Source: Alcaligenaceae bacterium (GTDB lineage: Bacteria > Pseudomonadota > Gammaproteobacteria > Burkholderiales > Burkholderiaceae). From it: a stretch of 6,745 bases of DNA. The position numbers and the translations under genes were made by a program. The notes beneath the pieces are model-generated. The model was not told where the DNA came from. It worked only from the letters and a program-made list of their open reading frames with translations, and did not search any database. Each line of letters begins with the position of its first letter. Positions within the stretch are counted from its first letter, which is position 1. Shown here in pieces: positions 3,799-6,745 of this stretch. The stretch spans positions 1 to 6,745 of the forward strand of contig CANBUF010000107.1 in the NCBI GenBank assembly GCA_947372575.1, read 5' to 3'.

Positions 3799-6745
3799 AT
3801 GTGGATTGTTCGAACAGCGCTAGAGAAACCTTACACATTTATCGTGATGGCAATTCTCATTTTGCTCTCTACCCCATTGGCCGTCATGCGCATGCCGATG
3901 GATGTGTTGCCTGAGATCAATATCCCAGTCATCAGTGTGATCTGGAGCTATAACGGCTTGTCTGCGGAGCAGATGGGTAACCGTATTACCCAGAGCCATG
4001 AGCGCACGCTCACGACTACCGTGAACGATATTGAGCACATCGAATCACAGTCTCTTGGTGGCATTGCAATCATCAAGATTTTCTTTCAGCCTAACGTCAA
4101 TATTCAGGCGGCTCTCTCACAGATTGTTTCCGTATCGCAAGCCGTTTTACGTCAGATGCCTCCCGGAATTACGCCTCCGTTAATCATAAAATACACAGCC
4201 TCGGCAATTCCCGTCATCCAGCTTGGAATGTCTAGCGTCGCACTTTCAGAAAAAGAGCTCTTTGACTCGGCTTTGAATATTCTGCGCCCCCAGATCGTGA
4301 CCATCCCGGGCATTGCCATGCCCTTTCCCTATGGTGGTAAGGTCCGTGCCGTATCCGTCGATATTGACCCCCAGGCCTTGCTGTCTAAAGGCATGACGTC
4401 TTCGGATGTCATCAACGCGATCACCACCCAAAACCTGACACTTCCTTCAGGTACAAGCAAAATTGGTGACACAGAATTCAACATCTCTCTGAATGCATCC
4501 CCCAAAACAATTGAGGGGCTAAACGACATTCCTATCAAAACGATTAACGGTGCGACCACGTACCTGAGGGAAGTCGCACACGTTCGTGATGGATTCTCGC
4601 CACAAATTAATATCGTTAGACAAAATGGTCAACGCGGGCTTTTGTTAACCGCACTCAAAAACGGTGGGGCGTCCACACTCGACGTGGTCAACAGCCTCAA
4701 ACAAAAACTCCCTTCACTCCTGCCATTGCTGCCTGAAGGCATCGAAGTCAAGCTACTTGCCGATCAATCCGTTTTTGTCAAAGAAGCCATTGCGGGCGTG
4801 ATCCACGAGGCATTGATCGCGGCAGTACTGACGGGTGTCATGTTGCTGCTTTTTCTTGGCAACTGGCGAATTACGACGATTATTGCGATCTCGATTCCCT
4901 TGTCGATTTTTTCATCGCTGATTATTTTGCAGATGCTCGGTGAAACCATCAACATCATGACACTCGGAGGACTCGCTCTCGCGGTCGGTATTCTGGTTGA
5001 TGATGCGACGGTGACGATTGAAAACATCGAACGTCACATGCATATGGGCAAGGATCTGTACGAATCCATTATGGATGGTGCAGGTGAAATTGCAGTGCCG
5101 GCCTTCGTCTCCACACTCTGCATCTGTATTGTATTTGTGCCCATGTTCTTTCTGGGTGGCGTAGCGCGTTACCTGTTTGTCCCGCTGGCTGAAGCCGTGA
5201 TTTTTGCCATGCTGGCCTCCTATTTGCTATCGCGTACGCTGGTACCCACCATGGCATTGCTGCTGTTGAAGAATCAGGGCGAACCAGGTCGCGTTACAAA
5301 GTGGATTTTCAGCGTGCATGAACGCTTTAATCATGGGTTTGAAAAATTCCGCACCCATTATGTCTTGCTGCTGAGCCATCTGTTGACACATCGTAAACAG
5401 TTTGTTGCAGGCTTTCTCACCTTCTGTATTCTGTCCTGCGGTATTTTCTTTTTACTCGGACGAGATCTGTTCCCAAGCGTCGACACCGGACAGATCAAAC
5501 TCCACATGCGCGCACCGAGTGGTACGCGGGTGGAACGCACTGCCGTGATCGCAGACAGCGTCGAGGATGTGATTCGTCAGGTCATACCCGAAAAGGAACT
5601 GGATGCCATTCTGGACAACGTCGGTCTTCCAAACAGCGGTATCAACTTGTCTTACAGCAGCTCGGGCACCATTGGTTCGTTTGATGCGGACATTCTGATT
5701 TCTCTCAAGCATGGACACAAGCCCAGCGAAGAATACATTGAAGAGTTAATACCGGTACTGCGTAAAAATTTTCCAGGGATTGAATTCTTTTTCCAGCCAG
5801 CAGACATCGTGACTCAGATTCTGAATTTCGGAATTCCCTCGGCGATTGATGTACAAATCGTGGGCGCAAACTATGCGGCCAACCAGCAGCTGGCAGGAAA
5901 ACTGGTCACACGTATCGCTGCGATCAAGGGCGCAGCGGATGTGCATATTCACCAGCGTCTAGATGCCCCATCCATCGCGTTGAAAATGGATCGTTCGCGT
6001 ATGCAAGGCATCGGCTTGACGCCGGCCGATCTGGCTCAAAACGTGTTGCTACCGCTTTCAGGCAGTGCACAGACCTCACCATCATTTTGGTTAAACCCGA
6101 CCAACAACATCAATTACTCTATCCAAGTCCAGGCGCCACAATCAAAAATCGAATCGATTGATGACTTGTTACGCCTGCCTGTCGGTCCGTCCAATGCTGC
6201 ACAGTCAGCCGCCTCAGCCGCTGTAAATGCCTCAACAGGTAAAGGCCCCCAATTACTCGGGAACCTGGTGAGTGCCTCGCCTGCTTCGGAATTCGCGATT
6301 CTGACCCGCTATAACATTCAGCCTTCTATCGATATCTATGCCAACGTCCGCGGCCGGGATCTTGCGACGGTTGCGATCGAAATTCAAGAAGTGATTGATG
6401 CCGCGACTCCAGAACTGCCACGCGGCAGCCGGATCGTCATGCGCGGTCAGGTCCAAACCATGCAGAACTCCTACGTCGGACTGGGTCTGGGATTGATCGG
6501 GGCGATTGTTCTTGTCTACTTGCTGATTGTTGTGAATTTCCAGTCATGGCTAGATCCCTTCATCATTATCACAGCACTCGTCGCTGCGCTGGCAGGGATT
6601 GCATGGATGCTCATCCTGACAGGGACCAACCTCAGCGTACCTGCCCTGACGGGGGCCATCATGACGATGGGGGTCGCAACGGCCAATAGTGTGCTGGTCG
6701 TCTCATTCGCAAGACAGAGGCTAAAAGATGGTCTGCCCGCACTGT
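3799..6745 (+). CDS. RND efflux transporter permease subunit (3' end outside the window)
   Basis: The frame is open for 982 codons to the right edge. It encodes an inner-membrane, proton-driven pump of the AcrB/HAE type that would work as a trimer with a periplasmic adaptor and an outer-membrane channel. TM1 lies at about 13-33. The first porter region holds DVLPEINIP and NDIEHIESQSLGG. TM2-TM6 lie at about 335-485, and TM4 carries the paired aspartates D401-D402 in GILVDDATV, matching AcrB D407/D408. TM7 lies at about 535-554, followed by GRDLFPSVDTGQ. The second porter region follows, then TM8-TM10 at about 895-972; TM11-TM12 are missing. AcrB Lys940 aligns with A962 in GVATANSVL. An Ala/Ser-rich stretch lies at 797-815. 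The ATG at 3799 is the first start after an in-frame stop at 3748, with AGGG 11 bases upstream. The substrate cannot be told; adaptor and channel genes probably follow downstream. Confidence 0.95.
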   Translation, partial: MWIVRTALEKPYTFIVMAILILLSTPLAVMRMPMDVLPEINIPVISVIWSYNGLSAEQMGNRITQSHERTLTTTVNDIEHIESQSLGGIAIIKIFFQPNVNIQAALSQIVSVSQAVLRQMPPGITPPLIIKYTASAIPVIQLGMSSVALSEKELFDSALNILRPQIVTIPGIAMPFPYGGKVRAVSVDIDPQALLSKGMTSSDVINAITTQNLTLPSGTSKIGDTEFNISLNASPKTIEGLNDIPIKTINGATTYLREVAHVRDGFSPQINIVRQNGQRGLLLTALKNGGASTLDVVNSLKQKLPSLLPLLPEGIEVKLLADQSVFVKEAIAGVIHEALIAAVLTGVMLLLFLGNWRITTIIAISIPLSIFSSLIILQMLGETINIMTLGGLALAVGILVDDATVTIENIERHMHMGKDLYESIMDGAGEIAVPAFVSTLCICIVFVPMFFLGGVARYLFVPLAEAVIFAMLASYLLSRTLVPTMALLLLKNQGEPGRVTKWIFSVHERFNHGFEKFRTHYVLLLSHLLTHRKQFVAGFLTFCILSCGIFFLLGRDLFPSVDTGQIKLHMRAPSGTRVERTAVIADSVEDVIRQVIPEKELDAILDNVGLPNSGINLSYSSSGTIGSFDADILISLKHGHKPSEEYIEELIPVLRKNFPGIEFFFQPADIVTQILNFGIPSAIDVQIVGANYAANQQLAGKLVTRIAAIKGAADVHIHQRLDAPSIALKMDRSRMQGIGLTPADLAQNVLLPLSGSAQTSPSFWLNPTNNINYSIQVQAPQSKIESIDDLLRLPVGPSNAAQSAASAAVNASTGKGPQLLGNLVSASPASEFAILTRYNIQPSIDIYANVRGRDLATVAIEIQEVIDAATPELPRGSRIVMRGQVQTMQNSYVGLGLGLIGAIVLVYLLIVVNFQSWLDPFIIITALVAALAGIAWMLILTGTNLSVPALTGAIMTMGVATANSVLVVSFARQRLKDGLPAL

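Noticed and set aside
3820..6456. Minus-strand open frames of 60-88 codons across the efflux gene
   Set aside because: They lie antisense to a strong, uninterrupted RND permease frame and look like no known protein.

Overview
This window looks like a chromosomal stretch from a Gram-negative proteobacterium, most likely a betaproteobacterium (Burkholderiales, perhaps Alcaligenaceae-like). The reasons are a secreted enzyme with a Sec signal peptide, an inner-membrane RND efflux pump, and a thiol dioxygenase next to a multi-rhodanese protein, a pairing I associate with that group. The taxonomic call rests on recalled family resemblance, not on a search.

Bases 1-1912 (minus strand) hold a two-gene sulfur module. 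A thiol dioxygenase of the cysteine / 3-mercaptopropionate dioxygenase cupin family (1340-1912) is followed 115 bp downstream by a large multi-domain rhodanese-like protein (1-1224) that runs off the left edge. A dioxygenase would turn a small thiol into a sulfinate, and a rhodanese would handle sulfane sulfur or release the sulfite formed further on. Only one of the three visible rhodanese modules keeps its catalytic cysteine.

A 158-bp divergent spacer separates this module from a plus-strand gene for an exported SGNH/GDSL hydrolase (2071-3444). The spacer contains a near-consensus sigma-70 promoter (TTGACA, 17 bp, TACTAT) and a good Shine-Dalgarno site, which together fix the hydrolase start.

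Bases 3445-3798 are a 354-bp non-coding stretch. It holds a perfect 20-bp inverted repeat with no U-tract, then a strongly AT-rich island (41 G+C in 160 bases, 3541-3700) full of smaller inverted repeats, then a candidate operator and promoter. From 3799 to the right edge runs the first 982 codons of an RND efflux permease. It ends after predicted TM10, so TM11, TM12 and any adaptor or outer-membrane genes lie outside.

The coding content is recognisable and I see no clearly new multi-gene system. The items most worth a second look are the structured AT-rich spacer before the pump gene, the pump's changed proton-relay residue (Ala where AcrB has Lys940), and the catalytically mixed rhodanese array beside a Gln-type thiol dioxygenase.
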